From NCBI GenBank assembly GCA_965657135.1, contig CBFHNF010000004.1:91337-155336 (forward strand): a stretch of DNA of 64,000 nt, read 5' to 3'. Source of the stretch: HIMB11 sp965657135 (GTDB lineage: Bacteria > Pseudomonadota > Alphaproteobacteria > Rhodobacterales > Rhodobacteraceae). This document shows, piece by piece, positions 1-8,712 of this stretch. Position numbers and translations under genes: made by a program. The notes below the pieces were generated by a model, which worked only from the letters and a program-made list of their open reading frames with translations, did not search any database and was not told the origin of the DNA. Each line of letters starts with the position of its first letter. Position 1 is the first letter of the stretch.

Positions 1-135
1 ATGCAGTTCAGTTTGACCCAAAACGATGGATGAAAGAATCTGCGTATCTGATTCAGTTGACACTCTTAAGATAGCCGCTGCTGTGTCGTCGCAACTGCTT
101 TCTATACCTAAAACCAATAACTTATCATCAGTCAT
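1..135 (-). CDS. tsaD: TsaD, tRNA threonylcarbamoyladenosine transferase subunit (5' part only)
   Basis: Only the first 45 codons lie in the window; the gene runs off the left edge. The N-terminus contains LVLGIESSCDDTAAAI, the diagnostic start of the Kae1/TsaD/YgjD family. In this family TsaD, with TsaB and TsaE, transfers the threonylcarbamoyl group to A37 of ANN-decoding tRNAs. The ATG at 135 is the only start near this motif. It is divergent from hemD across a gap of 67 bases, an arrangement common in Rhodobacterales. Confidence 0.92.
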   Translation of the reverse strand, partial: MTDDKLLVLGIESSCDDTAAAILRVSTESDTQILSSIVLGQTELH

Positions 136-202
136 GTTCTATCCGTTGTGTCTAGTTTAATTGGCAGCTATCATTTCAATGTAACTTTCTCAACCTTGTG
201 CA

Positions 203-916
203 ATGACCCAAGATAACAAACCAAAAATTATTCTTACTCGTCCAGAACCGGGGTTGTCGAAGTTTTCTGGGCAATTGTTGCACGACCTACCAACTGCTGA
301 TGTGTATAACGAACCACTACAAGTCATAGAGTTTGTTTCCAATATTCTAGATTTGGATGGATATAACGGTTTTGTTTTCACGTCGTCAAATGGGGTTAGG
401 GCGGCGAAACGCTGGAATTTGCCGAAACGGATCGGCTTTGGAGTTGGTTCCGTCACGACCAATCTTGCCAGTACCTTTTGTGATCCCGTTTATAATGGTG
501 GGTCAAACGTTGATGCATTAATTGAACTGATCCTTGCGCAACGACCACATGGGCCTCTTCTTCATGTTCGGGGAAAAGTGAGTGTTGGAAACTTGGCTGA
601 TCGATTGAGCGAACACGGAATCGAGACGCATGAAGTTATCGGATACGAACAAAGTGCCATACCTGCCTCCGATACTTTGCTACAAATGTTACAAGGGGGA
701 ATGCCGGTAATACTTCCCCTATTCTCGCTCAAAAGCGCCGAGATATTGAAAATGCTATCCACGAGACGGGATCATTGGCATGTTGTCGCCATGAGCCAAG
801 CTGTCGCAGAGATTTTTTGTCCTGATGAGGTCATGATTTTGGAAACCGCCAAGAATCCTAATGGGGCTGCGATGTTGAAGGCTGTTATAGATGCATGGCA
901 TGGCTATCGCTGTTAA
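203..916 (+). CDS. hemD: Uroporphyrinogen-III synthase
   Basis: A protein of 237 residues, normal for HemD. It begins with KIILTRPEPG, the typical opening of the family (ILTRP), and has the internal segment GYNGFVFTSSNGVRA that corresponds to the conserved 'vFTSxNgV' strand. HemD cyclises hydroxymethylbilane to uroporphyrinogen III in the cytosolic tetrapyrrole pathway that feeds haem, sirohaem and B12. The family diverges strongly, so the call rests on these motifs and on its place between tsaD and the mitofilin/HemY genes. The start ATG has no clear Shine-Dalgarno sequence. A mitofilin-like gene follows after a short gap, so the two are probably co-transcribed. Confidence 0.88.
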   Translation: MTQDNKPKIILTRPEPGLSKFSGQLLHDLPTADVYNEPLQVIEFVSNILDLDGYNGFVFTSSNGVRAAKRWNLPKRIGFGVGSVTTNLASTFCDPVYNGGSNVDALIELILAQRPHGPLLHVRGKVSVGNLADRLSEHGIETHEVIGYEQSAIPASDTLLQMLQGGMPVILPLFSLKSAEILKMLSTRRDHWHVVAMSQAVAEIFCPDEVMILETAKNPNGAAMLKAVIDAWHGYRC

Positions 917-949
917 GGAACGAGAGTTATATTTTTGTTGGAGAATGCG

Positions 950-2095
950 ATGACAGACGAAGAAGAAAAAAAAACTGTTGAGCCTTCAGATCATCGCAAC
1001 GACAAAATTGAGGATGCTTTGGTTCTTGAAGAGACCACAGTTGATGATCCCACAGATGACGATAGTGCTGTAGAGGGAGATAATTCGTCATCTGAAGTTC
1101 TGGTCGACAAACATAACAGAAAATCGGGAATCATCCCCTTTATCCTATCAGGTATCTTATGTGCAGCGGTTGGGTTTGGTGCAGCAGTGCTGACACAACC
1201 ATCGAACCCAATTTGGCCTGTCCACCCCGAGGTTTCTGCGCTTAAGGACACCACAACGGATCAATTCAATCTGATTGATGTTCGCATTTCACAGCTTGAA
1301 AGCATGTTATCTGCGGTTGAACAACGCGCTGTGGGTGATGTGTTTAAATCTGATCTTACTGTAATTGAAACTCGGCAATCTGATCAATTTTTAAAATTTC
1401 AGGAAGCCATTGAAAACTTTTCCAACCGCCTAGGCGCATTAGAAAAAAGTACCAATGAATCCGCCATACCCGACGAATTGGTTGCGCAGTACCAAGACGA
1501 GGTTAAGCGGCTTAAGGACACTCTGGAATCCCAACGAGAGAGTTTGCAGCAGTTTATGTCGGAAACCGCGGAAACGGCGAACGAGGTAACGCAACGGGCA
1601 AAGGAAACTGTTGCACGTGGAATTTTGTCACAAATTCGTGCGGCCATCGAAGCCGGTACATCATTTGAAGAAGCGGTTAAACAATTCGAAGACGAAGTTG
1701 GAAAAACTTTACCAGCGGATCTGCGCGCGATTGCCAAGGACGGTGTTCAAACTTACCAAGAATTACGTGATAGTTTTGCCGATGCTGCCCGTTCCGCGCT
1801 AAATGCGGCAAGAGACGAATTGGATCGAAACCAAGGGTTCAATGGAATAGGTAGCTATCTGCGTAAACAATTTCAGGCCAGATCAGTTTTGCCCAAAACT
1901 GGTGACGATGCGGATGCCGTACTATCGCGTGCGGAACAGGCATTGCGTGAAAATGACCTATCAGGTGCCTTGTCTGAATTAGACACGCTACCGGATGCTG
2001 CACTTGCACGAATGCAGATGTGGATTGATCTTGCACAGCAGCGGAATCGCGCGATTCAGCAACTCGACAATTTAAGCCAGGAAGTGGAAAATTAA
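950..2095 (+). CDS. Mitofilin-like inner-membrane protein (COG4223 type)
   Basis: 381 residues from an ATG preceded by GGAG seven bases upstream; an in-frame TTG at 935 is less likely. Order of parts: an acidic, low-complexity cytoplasmic N-terminus (about 1-60), one transmembrane helix with sequence IIPFILSGILCAAVGFGAAVL split around residues 65-85, then a long alpha-helical, glutamine- and glutamate-rich periplasmic region with coiled-coil character (about 100-230) and a helical C-terminal domain. In Alphaproteobacteria such proteins sit next to hemD and HemY and are considered relatives of mitochondrial Mic60 (mitofilin), acting in inner-membrane organisation. The family call is from architecture and synteny; the molecular role here is inference. 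Confidence 0.8.
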   Translation: MTDEEEKKTVEPSDHRNDKIEDALVLEETTVDDPTDDDSAVEGDNSSSEVLVDKHNRKSGIIPFILSGILCAAVGFGAAVLTQPSNPIWPVHPEVSALKDTTTDQFNLIDVRISQLESMLSAVEQRAVGDVFKSDLTVIETRQSDQFLKFQEAIENFSNRLGALEKSTNESAIPDELVAQYQDEVKRLKDTLESQRESLQQFMSETAETANEVTQRAKETVARGILSQIRAAIEAGTSFEEAVKQFEDEVGKTLPADLRAIAKDGVQTYQELRDSFADAARSALNAARDELDRNQGFNGIGSYLRKQFQARSVLPKTGDDADAVLSRAEQALRENDLSGALSELDTLPDAALARMQMWIDLAQQRNRAIQQLDNLSQEVEN

Positions 2096-2098
2096 GCC

Positions 2099-3553
2099 AT
2101 GCTGACATCGCTATTTAAAATTGTGTTATTCCTTATGCTGGTGGTCGCATTGGCATTTGCTGCTACGTATTTAATGGATGACAATAATACAGTCATCGGT
2201 GATTTAATGATCACATTGGCAGGGGTTGAATATACGTTAAGCGCGATAGAGGCGGTAATCGTTCTGTCAATTTTGGTGATACTGATTTGGGTTGGTTTGA
2301 AATTATTATCTCTTTTGGTTGCTACCCTGCGCTTCATAAATGGTGATGATACTGCGATTTCTCGTTACTTTAATCGTTCCCGTGAACGACGTGGATATCG
2401 AGCATTGTCAGAAGGTATGATGGCGCTGGCTTCTGGTGATGCAGATGCTGCGATGAGCAAGGCAGTGCAGGCCGAACGTTATTTGCAGCAGCCAGCTTTA
2501 ACCAATTTACTGGCTGCACAGGCTGCTGAAATGTCTGGTAATATGACCCGTGCGGAACAAATTTACAAAGAGTTGATTAAAGATCCGCAAACCCGATTTG
2601 TGGGCGTGCGTGGAATCATGAAACAGCGTCTTGCCTCAGGTGATATGCATGTGGCATTAAAATTGGCGCAAAAAGCATTTGAGCTAAAGCCAAAGCACGA
2701 AGAAGTGCAGGATGTATTGTTACAACTTCAGGCGCAATCGCATGATTGGCAGGGTGCGCGGAAAACCCTTGGGGTAAAATTGAAACAGGGGAAAATACCA
2801 CGTGATGTCCATAAACGCCGAGAGGCAGTTTTGGCCTTGTCCCAAGCTGCAGAAGTGATTGACGAAGAAAATTCAATTGAAAAGCGCGAAATTGCAATTG
2901 AGGCCAACCGTTTATCCCCTGATCTGGTTCCTGCGGCTGCAATGGCCGCACGTGAATATATCGTTCAAACCAAACCGAAACTTGCCGTTAGAGTCATTAA
3001 AAAAGCATGGGAAAGCCAACCCCATCCTGATTTAGCAGCAGCGTTTTCAGAGATTGAACCAAATGAAACTCCTCAAGAGCGTCTAAAACGGTTTGCGCAG
3101 TTGGCAAAGTTGAATCCTGAGCACGTTGAATCTCGGTTAATGATGGCAGAATTGAACCTTGCCGCAGAAGATTTCCCTGAGGCGCGGCGTGCTTTAGGCG
3201 ATATCGTCGAAAACAACCCTGATGCACGTGCCTTAACAATCATGGCTGCAATTGAACGGGGTGAAGGCAGTTCGGATGAAGTTGTCCGTGGTTGGTTGGC
3301 CAAAGCGCTATCCGCACCCCGTGGCCCCCAATGGGTGTGCGATAAATGCAATACGGTTCATTTAGAATGGGTACCAGTATGTTCGTCATGTGACGCGTTA
3401 GACACGCTAAGTTGGAGAGAAGCACCACAAAATGAAATGCAAACGAGTACTGGAATTGAAATGCTCCCACTATTGATGGGAGCAAATCGTAATGATGATA
3501 AAGTTGTCGAAGAAATCGTTAGAATAGATGAGCCAACGACGAATCAAAGCTAA
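2099..3553 (+). CDS. HemY-type tetratricopeptide membrane protein with C-terminal zinc ribbon
   Basis: 484 residues, starting four bases after the mitofilin gene stop, so an operon partner. Two N-terminal transmembrane helices (about 5-25 and 40-62) match the HemY_N domain. They are followed by TPR-like helical repeats (about 90-400), for example the segment with AQAAEMSGNMTRAEQIY. Near residue 415 there is a four-cysteine zinc-ribbon-like motif, CDKC...CSSC. HemY proteins lie in haem operons but have no proven enzymatic step; the combination of TPRs with a C-terminal rubredoxin-like ribbon resembles LapB. The last 35 bases overlap the 3' end of the convergent aglK gene. Confidence 0.82.
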   Translation: MLTSLFKIVLFLMLVVALAFAATYLMDDNNTVIGDLMITLAGVEYTLSAIEAVIVLSILVILIWVGLKLLSLLVATLRFINGDDTAISRYFNRSRERRGYRALSEGMMALASGDADAAMSKAVQAERYLQQPALTNLLAAQAAEMSGNMTRAEQIYKELIKDPQTRFVGVRGIMKQRLASGDMHVALKLAQKAFELKPKHEEVQDVLLQLQAQSHDWQGARKTLGVKLKQGKIPRDVHKRREAVLALSQAAEVIDEENSIEKREIAIEANRLSPDLVPAAAMAAREYIVQTKPKLAVRVIKKAWESQPHPDLAAAFSEIEPNETPQERLKRFAQLAKLNPEHVESRLMMAELNLAAEDFPEARRALGDIVENNPDARALTIMAAIERGEGSSDEVVRGWLAKALSAPRGPQWVCDKCNTVHLEWVPVCSSCDALDTLSWREAPQNEMQTSTGIEMLPLLMGANRNDDKVVEEIVRIDEPTTNQS

Positions 3554-4565
3554 AACTTAACGCCTGTCCAACTTCGATTTCAGGGACGTCCTGTCCAGCG
3601 AATCTGAACGGTGTTTCATCTTCGGTGCGTAGTTCAACAACAGTTTCTGTGCCCAATCGTTCAACCAGTGTAACCCAACCCTTCAGCTGACCATTGGTAT
3701 CTATTACCAAATGTTGCGGTCTAACACCCATTCGAACCGGTGCGCCGATTGTTTTCGTGGATGACACGAGCCGAAGTCCATCGATTTGTATTCCAGATCC
3801 ACTAAAACCAGCTTTGTCTAAATCAGTAAGTTCCCCATCAAAAAAGTTCATTTTGGGAGATCCAAGGAATCCAGCAACAAATTCATTGTCTGGATAGTTG
3901 AACAAATCCATTGGAGATCCCACCTGCATGATTTCACCGTCTTTTAAAACGACGATCTTATCGGCGAGCGTCATGGCTTCTACTTGGTCATGCGTCACAT
4001 AAATTGTAGTTGCGCCCAATTGTTTGTGCAATTTTGCGATTTCGACACGTGTGTCATGACGCAATGCCGCATCCAAATTCGAAAGCGGTTCGTCAAATAG
4101 AAAGACGTCAGGGTTTCTGACAATCGCGCGCCCGATGGCAACACGTTGTCGTTGCCCTCCAGACAAGGCCGCAGGACGGCGGTCTAGCAGGTGTTCCATC
4201 TGCAAAATTTTTGCAGCAGCTTCTACGCGCTCTTGAATTTCTGCTTTCGCAACGCCTTGAAGGCTAAGGGAAAATGCCATGTTATGAAAAACGCTCATGT
4301 GCGGATAAAGCGCATAAGATTGGAAAACCATCGCGATTCCGCGTTCTGATGGCGGAAGATCCATAACTGCGCGATCAGCAATTATGATCTCACCATCGGT
4401 TAGAGTTTCCAATCCCGCAATAAGGCGAAGTAAAGTTGATTTCCCGCATCCTGATGGGCCAACAAAGACGACAAATTCACCCTTTTCAATGGACAGATCA
4501 ACGTCTTTAATGACTTTGGTTTTGCCGAATGTTTTTTCAACATTTCTAAGTTCTACCTGTGCCAA
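3519..4565 (-). CDS. aglK: ATP-binding subunit of the alpha-glucoside ABC importer
   Basis: 348 residues of the MalK/UgpC family. Walker A GPSGCGKST (residues 36-44), signature LSGGQRQRVAIG, Walker B VFLFDEP, an H-loop in YVTHDQVEA and a C-terminal TOBE-like region (about 235-348). I place the start at a TTG (4565), because GAGGAG lies seven bases upstream and overlaps the end of aglA; a second TTG at 4580 would lie inside that ribosome binding site. The gene is last in the aglE-F-G-A-K order known from rhizobia and roseobacters, and energises import by AglF/AglG. The 3' end overlaps HemY on the other strand. Confidence 0.88.
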   Translation of the reverse strand: MAQVELRNVEKTFGKTKVIKDVDLSIEKGEFVVFVGPSGCGKSTLLRLIAGLETLTDGEIIIADRAVMDLPPSERGIAMVFQSYALYPHMSVFHNMAFSLSLQGVAKAEIQERVEAAAKILQMEHLLDRRPAALSGGQRQRVAIGRAIVRNPDVFLFDEPLSNLDAALRHDTRVEIAKLHKQLGATTIYVTHDQVEAMTLADKIVVLKDGEIMQVGSPMDLFNYPDNEFVAGFLGSPKMNFFDGELTDLDKAGFSGSGIQIDGLRLVSSTKTIGAPVRMGVRPQHLVIDTNGQLKGWVTLVERLGTETVVELRTEDETPFRFAGQDVPEIEVGQALSFSFDSSLAHLF

Positions 4566-4566
4566 T

Positions 4567-6120
4567 TTAAATCTCCTCAAAGGATGCAGTTAGTGTGTCA
4601 AAATCAAACGTGCAGCGCAGAGTTTGTGTCTCGCTCATACGATCAAAAACCAGTGTTCGTTCATCGCCTGAAACGATGCTCATAGTGTTTGCCTCCATGA
4701 AGGCAGGTTGGGTTTTGCGCCATGCCAAGAACTGCGCAAAGTTTTGATAAATTGACCCTTTGGTTTGGGCCATATCCAATCCGGCGCGTTGCAAATGCCG
4801 GCTTGAGACCGGTAACCAGGTTGCCTCAGCCTTCGAAAAACCGCCATGTTGGTTAGATTTCTCCCAAACCATAGGCGTTCTGCAGGTGTCACGTCCCAAG
4901 AAGGCGGGGGCAAATTTCACGCCCCACGGATCCTGCATTTTATCAACGGGAATGTCAGTTACATCTTCTAGGCCAAGCTCTTCGCCTTGGTACACGCAAC
5001 TTGATCCAATCAAACAAGTTTCCAACTTCAATAGCACCAGCTGCATTGCATCACTTTGATCGTCATTCAGACCCAGTGCCGCAAGTTGCCGTGTCGCAGA
5101 GCGGGGAACATCATGATTTGAAAATGCAAAACACAGACGCCCCGTGCCGTTAAAGACATCAACAGCGTTATTAATTGCGTTACGCAGACCTGTGACGTCT
5201 AACCCGCCCCAAGCGAGCAGATCAAAATTATAGGTGGCATGCAATCGGCCGGTATCGGTAAAGGTGTTGCTTACCTCCATCGCGCGCCCCTTATCTCCGT
5301 CAACCTCTCCCATTAAAAAGCGGTCACCGTCATACTCATCCGCGATTTTTCGGTAGCTTTCACTAAACGTTTGAATGGCGGGTTGGTTTAATTGCGCCCC
5401 ATCGTGAAGCTGCCTGAAAAAGGGTTGTTGTTGCTGTGGGAGATCGCCGGGGATAAAATCGGGGTTAGCTGCATTATCCCGATATGGAGCCTGATCACCA
5501 TTAATTGTATGAACTGCATCAAGGCGAAAGCCGTCAACACCACGATCAAACCAAAATCTGGCAACTTTGTTTAATGCTTCACGCACCTCGAGATTTGCGT
5601 GGTTCAAATTTGGTTGTTCACACAAGAAATTGTGCAAGTAGTACTGCTGCCGACGGGGCTCCCAGCTCCATGCTTGACCCCCAAAGAAAGACAGCCAATT
5701 ATTTGGTACTGTTCCATCTGGGTTTGGATCCACCCAATGAAACCAATCCGCCTTGGGATTATCGCGAGATTGGCGGCTTTCCTCGAACCAAGGGTGCATG
5801 TCAGAACAATGTGCGGGCACAATATCGATCATTAATTTCATGCCGAGATCATGAATTTTTGCGATCAGTTCATCAAAATCGGCCAATGTTCCGTATTCTG
5901 GATTAATGTCACAATAATTGGAAATATCGTAGCCGAAGTCACGTTGTGGCGACATAAAAAAGGGGCTGATCCAAATTGCATCTATGCCCAGATTGGCAAT
6001 GTAGTCCAGCCGAGATGTGATCCCCTTTATATCTCCAATGCCATCGTCATTCGAGTCTTGGAACGAGCGTGGGTAAATTTGATAAATTACGGCAGTTTCC
6101 CACCATTTAAGCTTGGTCAT
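4567..6120 (-). CDS. aglA: GH13 alpha-glucosidase of the agl operon
   Basis: 517 residues in the GH13 oligo-1,6-/alpha-glucosidase group. The start region WWETAVIYQIYPRSF is typical. Predicted catalytic residues are visible: nucleophile D201 in GFRLDAV, acid/base E272 in MGEVDGD, and transition-state stabiliser D337 in FSNHDVPR. There is no signal peptide, so it acts in the cytoplasm on imported alpha-glucosides, releasing glucose. ATG 6120 follows GGTGGA at good spacing; a GTG at 6132 is the alternative. It is embedded between the permease gene aglG and the ATPase gene aglK, all on one transcript. Exact substrate (sucrose, trehalose, maltose, glucosylglycerol) cannot be read from sequence. 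Confidence 0.88.
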   Translation of the reverse strand: MTKLKWWETAVIYQIYPRSFQDSNDDGIGDIKGITSRLDYIANLGIDAIWISPFFMSPQRDFGYDISNYCDINPEYGTLADFDELIAKIHDLGMKLMIDIVPAHCSDMHPWFEESRQSRDNPKADWFHWVDPNPDGTVPNNWLSFFGGQAWSWEPRRQQYYLHNFLCEQPNLNHANLEVREALNKVARFWFDRGVDGFRLDAVHTINGDQAPYRDNAANPDFIPGDLPQQQQPFFRQLHDGAQLNQPAIQTFSESYRKIADEYDGDRFLMGEVDGDKGRAMEVSNTFTDTGRLHATYNFDLLAWGGLDVTGLRNAINNAVDVFNGTGRLCFAFSNHDVPRSATRQLAALGLNDDQSDAMQLVLLKLETCLIGSSCVYQGEELGLEDVTDIPVDKMQDPWGVKFAPAFLGRDTCRTPMVWEKSNQHGGFSKAEATWLPVSSRHLQRAGLDMAQTKGSIYQNFAQFLAWRKTQPAFMEANTMSIVSGDERTLVFDRMSETQTLRCTFDFDTLTASFEEI

Positions 6121-6124
6121 TAGT

Positions 6125-7351
6125 TTATCCACCCTTAACAGATCCAGCTAAAAGACCGCGAATGAAATAACGCTGCATCGACAAAAATACTATGACTGGA
6201 ACGATCATAGATATGACTGCGGATGCGTTCAGAAGGTGCAGTTGGTCTTTAAAGGTTCCCAATTGTTTTTGCAGTCGGATTGGGAATACCAGATCCTCGG
6301 CATTATTTGGCCCAATGTACAGCGCGACAATTAAGTCGTTCCACACCCACAAGAATTGAAAAATGCTAAATGACGCCAATGCTGGAACGGACAATGGAAC
6401 AATCAACTTTGTAAAAATCTGTAGATGGTTTGCACCATCAATCCTTGCACTTTGTAGCAATTCTTTTGGCAATCCAACGATGTAATTCCTAAGAAGATAA
6501 ATTGCCAATGGAAGTCCAAATGCAGTGTGCGTAATCCATAAGCCCGCAAATGATTTGGACGCCACTTGACAGGTATCATTCACTTCACAATCTGTGAGCC
6601 ATTGGTTTAGTTGCGTTGCCCATGATGCGATGCCGCTGAAACCTTGGAGAACAGGAAGAAAGGCGAGCTGAGTTGGAACAACCATGAGCGACACCACAAT
6701 CACGAATAACCAATCCCGCCCTGGAAAAGACATCCAAGCAAACGCGTAAGCAGCAAACGCTGCAATTGTGATTGGGATAATTGTTGCAGGAATTGTGACG
6801 ATGAATGACGAAATCAGCGCGTTTGGTACGTTTTTGTTATCAAATAAAACCTCAATATAAGCGTCAGCTCCAAAAACAGGATCTTGGTCTATAAATGCGT
6901 CCAGTTTCTTGGGCTTTGGCGCAGTTTCTTCTGCGAATGTCCAAGTGAAATCGCCGTTTTCCTGAAAAACAAAATCTCCGCCGCGAACATCCATAATTTC
7001 GCCTGCAGGAACGAGCTTGCGGATCAAAATAGTTTTATCTGGATTTTCTGGATCAGGAACCCGACCTTTGAATAAGATCGAATTAACCTCACCAGTTACT
7101 GGAAAGCTAGGGTCATCTTGGTTCAACCGTTCAAAAATGTTTCCAGACATCACAGTTAATTTTTCCGCTGCGCCGTTTTCATGTGTGCTAAATCGATGAC
7201 CAAGCTCTGTTGGTGTGAAAGCGGTCCAAAATCCAGACGTTTTTGATGCGGATTCAGAGCGTAGTGATGTTGTGACAAGAGCAATAAAGGGAACCACCCA
7301 TATAAATACAATCAACGCCAAAACAACATGTCGAAGGGATCGTGCGACCAT
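6125..7351 (-). CDS. aglG: Alpha-glucoside ABC transporter permease AglG
   Basis: 408 residues, MalG-like. It has an N-terminal helix (about 8-28), a long hydrophilic insertion (about 30-175) and then the usual transmembrane bundle. The cytoplasmic EAA-type loop, with ARIDGANHLQIFTKLIVPL, would contact AglK. A normal MalG-type permease has about 280 residues; the extra periplasmic domain is characteristic of AglG. The start ATG has AAGGAG nine bases upstream, and the gene begins 13 bases after the aglF stop. It forms the membrane pore together with AglF. Confidence 0.88.
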   Translation of the reverse strand: MVARSLRHVVLALIVFIWVVPFIALVTTSLRSESASKTSGFWTAFTPTELGHRFSTHENGAAEKLTVMSGNIFERLNQDDPSFPVTGEVNSILFKGRVPDPENPDKTILIRKLVPAGEIMDVRGGDFVFQENGDFTWTFAEETAPKPKKLDAFIDQDPVFGADAYIEVLFDNKNVPNALISSFIVTIPATIIPITIAAFAAYAFAWMSFPGRDWLFVIVVSLMVVPTQLAFLPVLQGFSGIASWATQLNQWLTDCEVNDTCQVASKSFAGLWITHTAFGLPLAIYLLRNYIVGLPKELLQSARIDGANHLQIFTKLIVPLSVPALASFSIFQFLWVWNDLIVALYIGPNNAEDLVFPIRLQKQLGTFKDQLHLLNASAVISMIVPVIVFLSMQRYFIRGLLAGSVKGG

Positions 7352-7364
7352 CTCACTTTACTCC

Positions 7365-8618
7365 TTAATGCCCAAGTTCTTTTTGTTCGCGACGAATACG
7401 CCACGCGTTAAACACCATGTTTGGAACGACAGTTAACATCAACATTACCGCAATCGAAGCAAACAGGTTGTCAACATTATCGCCCCCGATGGACCAATTA
7501 TTTCGTGCGTTTTCCATCATTGTCGCCAACAGTAGCTTGTCGTCATCGTTTGCAGATAGTGCATAGGGAATATCGAACACCTTAAGAACAAGGATAACGA
7601 GTGTTGTCCAAACCACTAAAACTGTCGAATAAATCTGCGGCAACTTCACCCGGAAAAATAGTTGGAACGGGTTCGCGCCATCAATTGTTGCGGCTTCAAT
7701 CGTGTCTTGGGGTACACCACGAAGCGCTGCCGAAAATATGACCATCGCGAAACCGGTTTGCACCCAAACCAAAATCCACATCAGGAAGAAGTTACCCCAA
7801 AATTTTAAGTTATAGAGCGGCTCATTATATTCGGCCGTGTGGCCAAGAAGCGCCTTCAACAGACCTATTTGGTATGACGGCGTTAACCCATTCAGCGTTT
7901 CTTGTGCTTCAATCCCGCCACCTGCAAAAATGTTGCGCCAGATGACTGCTGCGCCGACAAATGAAATTGCCAAGGGCACGAAAATAAATGTCTTAGCAAC
8001 AATTCCCCAACGAACAGAGTCTGCCAATACGGCGATCAATAGGCCAAGAGAAATGCAGCATGTTGGTACCAGGATCAACCACATCAAGCTGTTTCGCATC
8101 GCTAAGCGGAACTGCAAATAACCAAGCGCCGACGAATCCCATAAAAATGCATAATTGCGAACCGTGGGCGTTCCGTCTGCTTCTTGGAAGGAAAGGCTCA
8201 GAGTTGAAAATGCTGGGACCAAAAGGAAAAGTAACAGCAAAACAAGTGCGGGACCGACGAAAATCCATGGTTGGATTGCTTCGATAATTGTTGATTGGCG
8301 CCCCAACGAACCGCGCGAAGACACGCGAGCAAGCCCCATGTTGAGCCAGTTAGAAATCCAAAAATATAAGAACGATATACCGACCGCGATAAAGATAGCG
8401 CGAATTGCAAATCCAATTTTTGAAAAACGCGCGATGGTGTCAAATTCAGGCAGCGACCATGCATAAGTACGGTGCAACCAGATTCCCAAATTTGCAAATA
8501 AATCGTCGATTGGTCCTGTCGCAACAAATGCAACCACTGCAGTTGTTGGCAATAGAAACACCACGGTTAAAAGAATAGCCAAACCATTGCCGGCGATTAC
8601 AGGTCTGATTGATTGCAT
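7365..8618 (-). CDS. aglF: Alpha-glucoside ABC transporter permease AglF
   Basis: 417 residues, MalF-like, with about eight predicted transmembrane helices. Two lie in an N-terminal extension, and the permease core starts near residue 120 (IFVGPALVLLLLFLLVPAF). The EAA loop is visible as EAATIDGANPFQLFFRVKLP. I start at ATG 8618 (MQSIRPVIAG), as the region upstream is the aglE-aglF spacer with a hairpin and does not look coding. Spacing to aglE is 94 bases and to aglG 13 bases. It pairs with AglG in the importer. Confidence 0.88.
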   Translation of the reverse strand: MQSIRPVIAGNGLAILLTVVFLLPTTAVVAFVATGPIDDLFANLGIWLHRTYAWSLPEFDTIARFSKIGFAIRAIFIAVGISFLYFWISNWLNMGLARVSSRGSLGRQSTIIEAIQPWIFVGPALVLLLLFLLVPAFSTLSLSFQEADGTPTVRNYAFLWDSSALGYLQFRLAMRNSLMWLILVPTCCISLGLLIAVLADSVRWGIVAKTFIFVPLAISFVGAAVIWRNIFAGGGIEAQETLNGLTPSYQIGLLKALLGHTAEYNEPLYNLKFWGNFFLMWILVWVQTGFAMVIFSAALRGVPQDTIEAATIDGANPFQLFFRVKLPQIYSTVLVVWTTLVILVLKVFDIPYALSANDDDKLLLATMMENARNNWSIGGDNVDNLFASIAVMLMLTVVPNMVFNAWRIRREQKELGH

Positions 8619-8660
8619 GAGTAGTAGGTCCGAAACGATTGAAATATGTTTCAAGTTGTT

Positions 8661-8688
8661 GAAAGGGCGCCAGAAGTTGCGCCCTTTC
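8661..8688 (-). other. Hairpin in the aglE-aglF spacer
   Basis: A perfect 10-base inverted repeat (GAAAGGGCGC / GCGCCCTTTC) with an 8-base loop lies just downstream of the aglE stop and before aglF. No run of U follows on the minus strand. It is therefore more likely an mRNA-stabilising or attenuating element, which would keep binding-protein mRNA above permease mRNA, than a full terminator. The structure is seen; the function is inferred from other binding-protein operons such as malE-malF. Confidence 0.65.
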
Positions 8689-8712
8689 ACTATGATATAT
8701 GCTATTGGGCGC

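Noticed and set aside
5505..5906. Long plus-strand frame opposite aglA (133 codons)
   Set aside because: It is antisense to a well-supported GH13 gene and has no ribosome site or family motif; a shadow frame.
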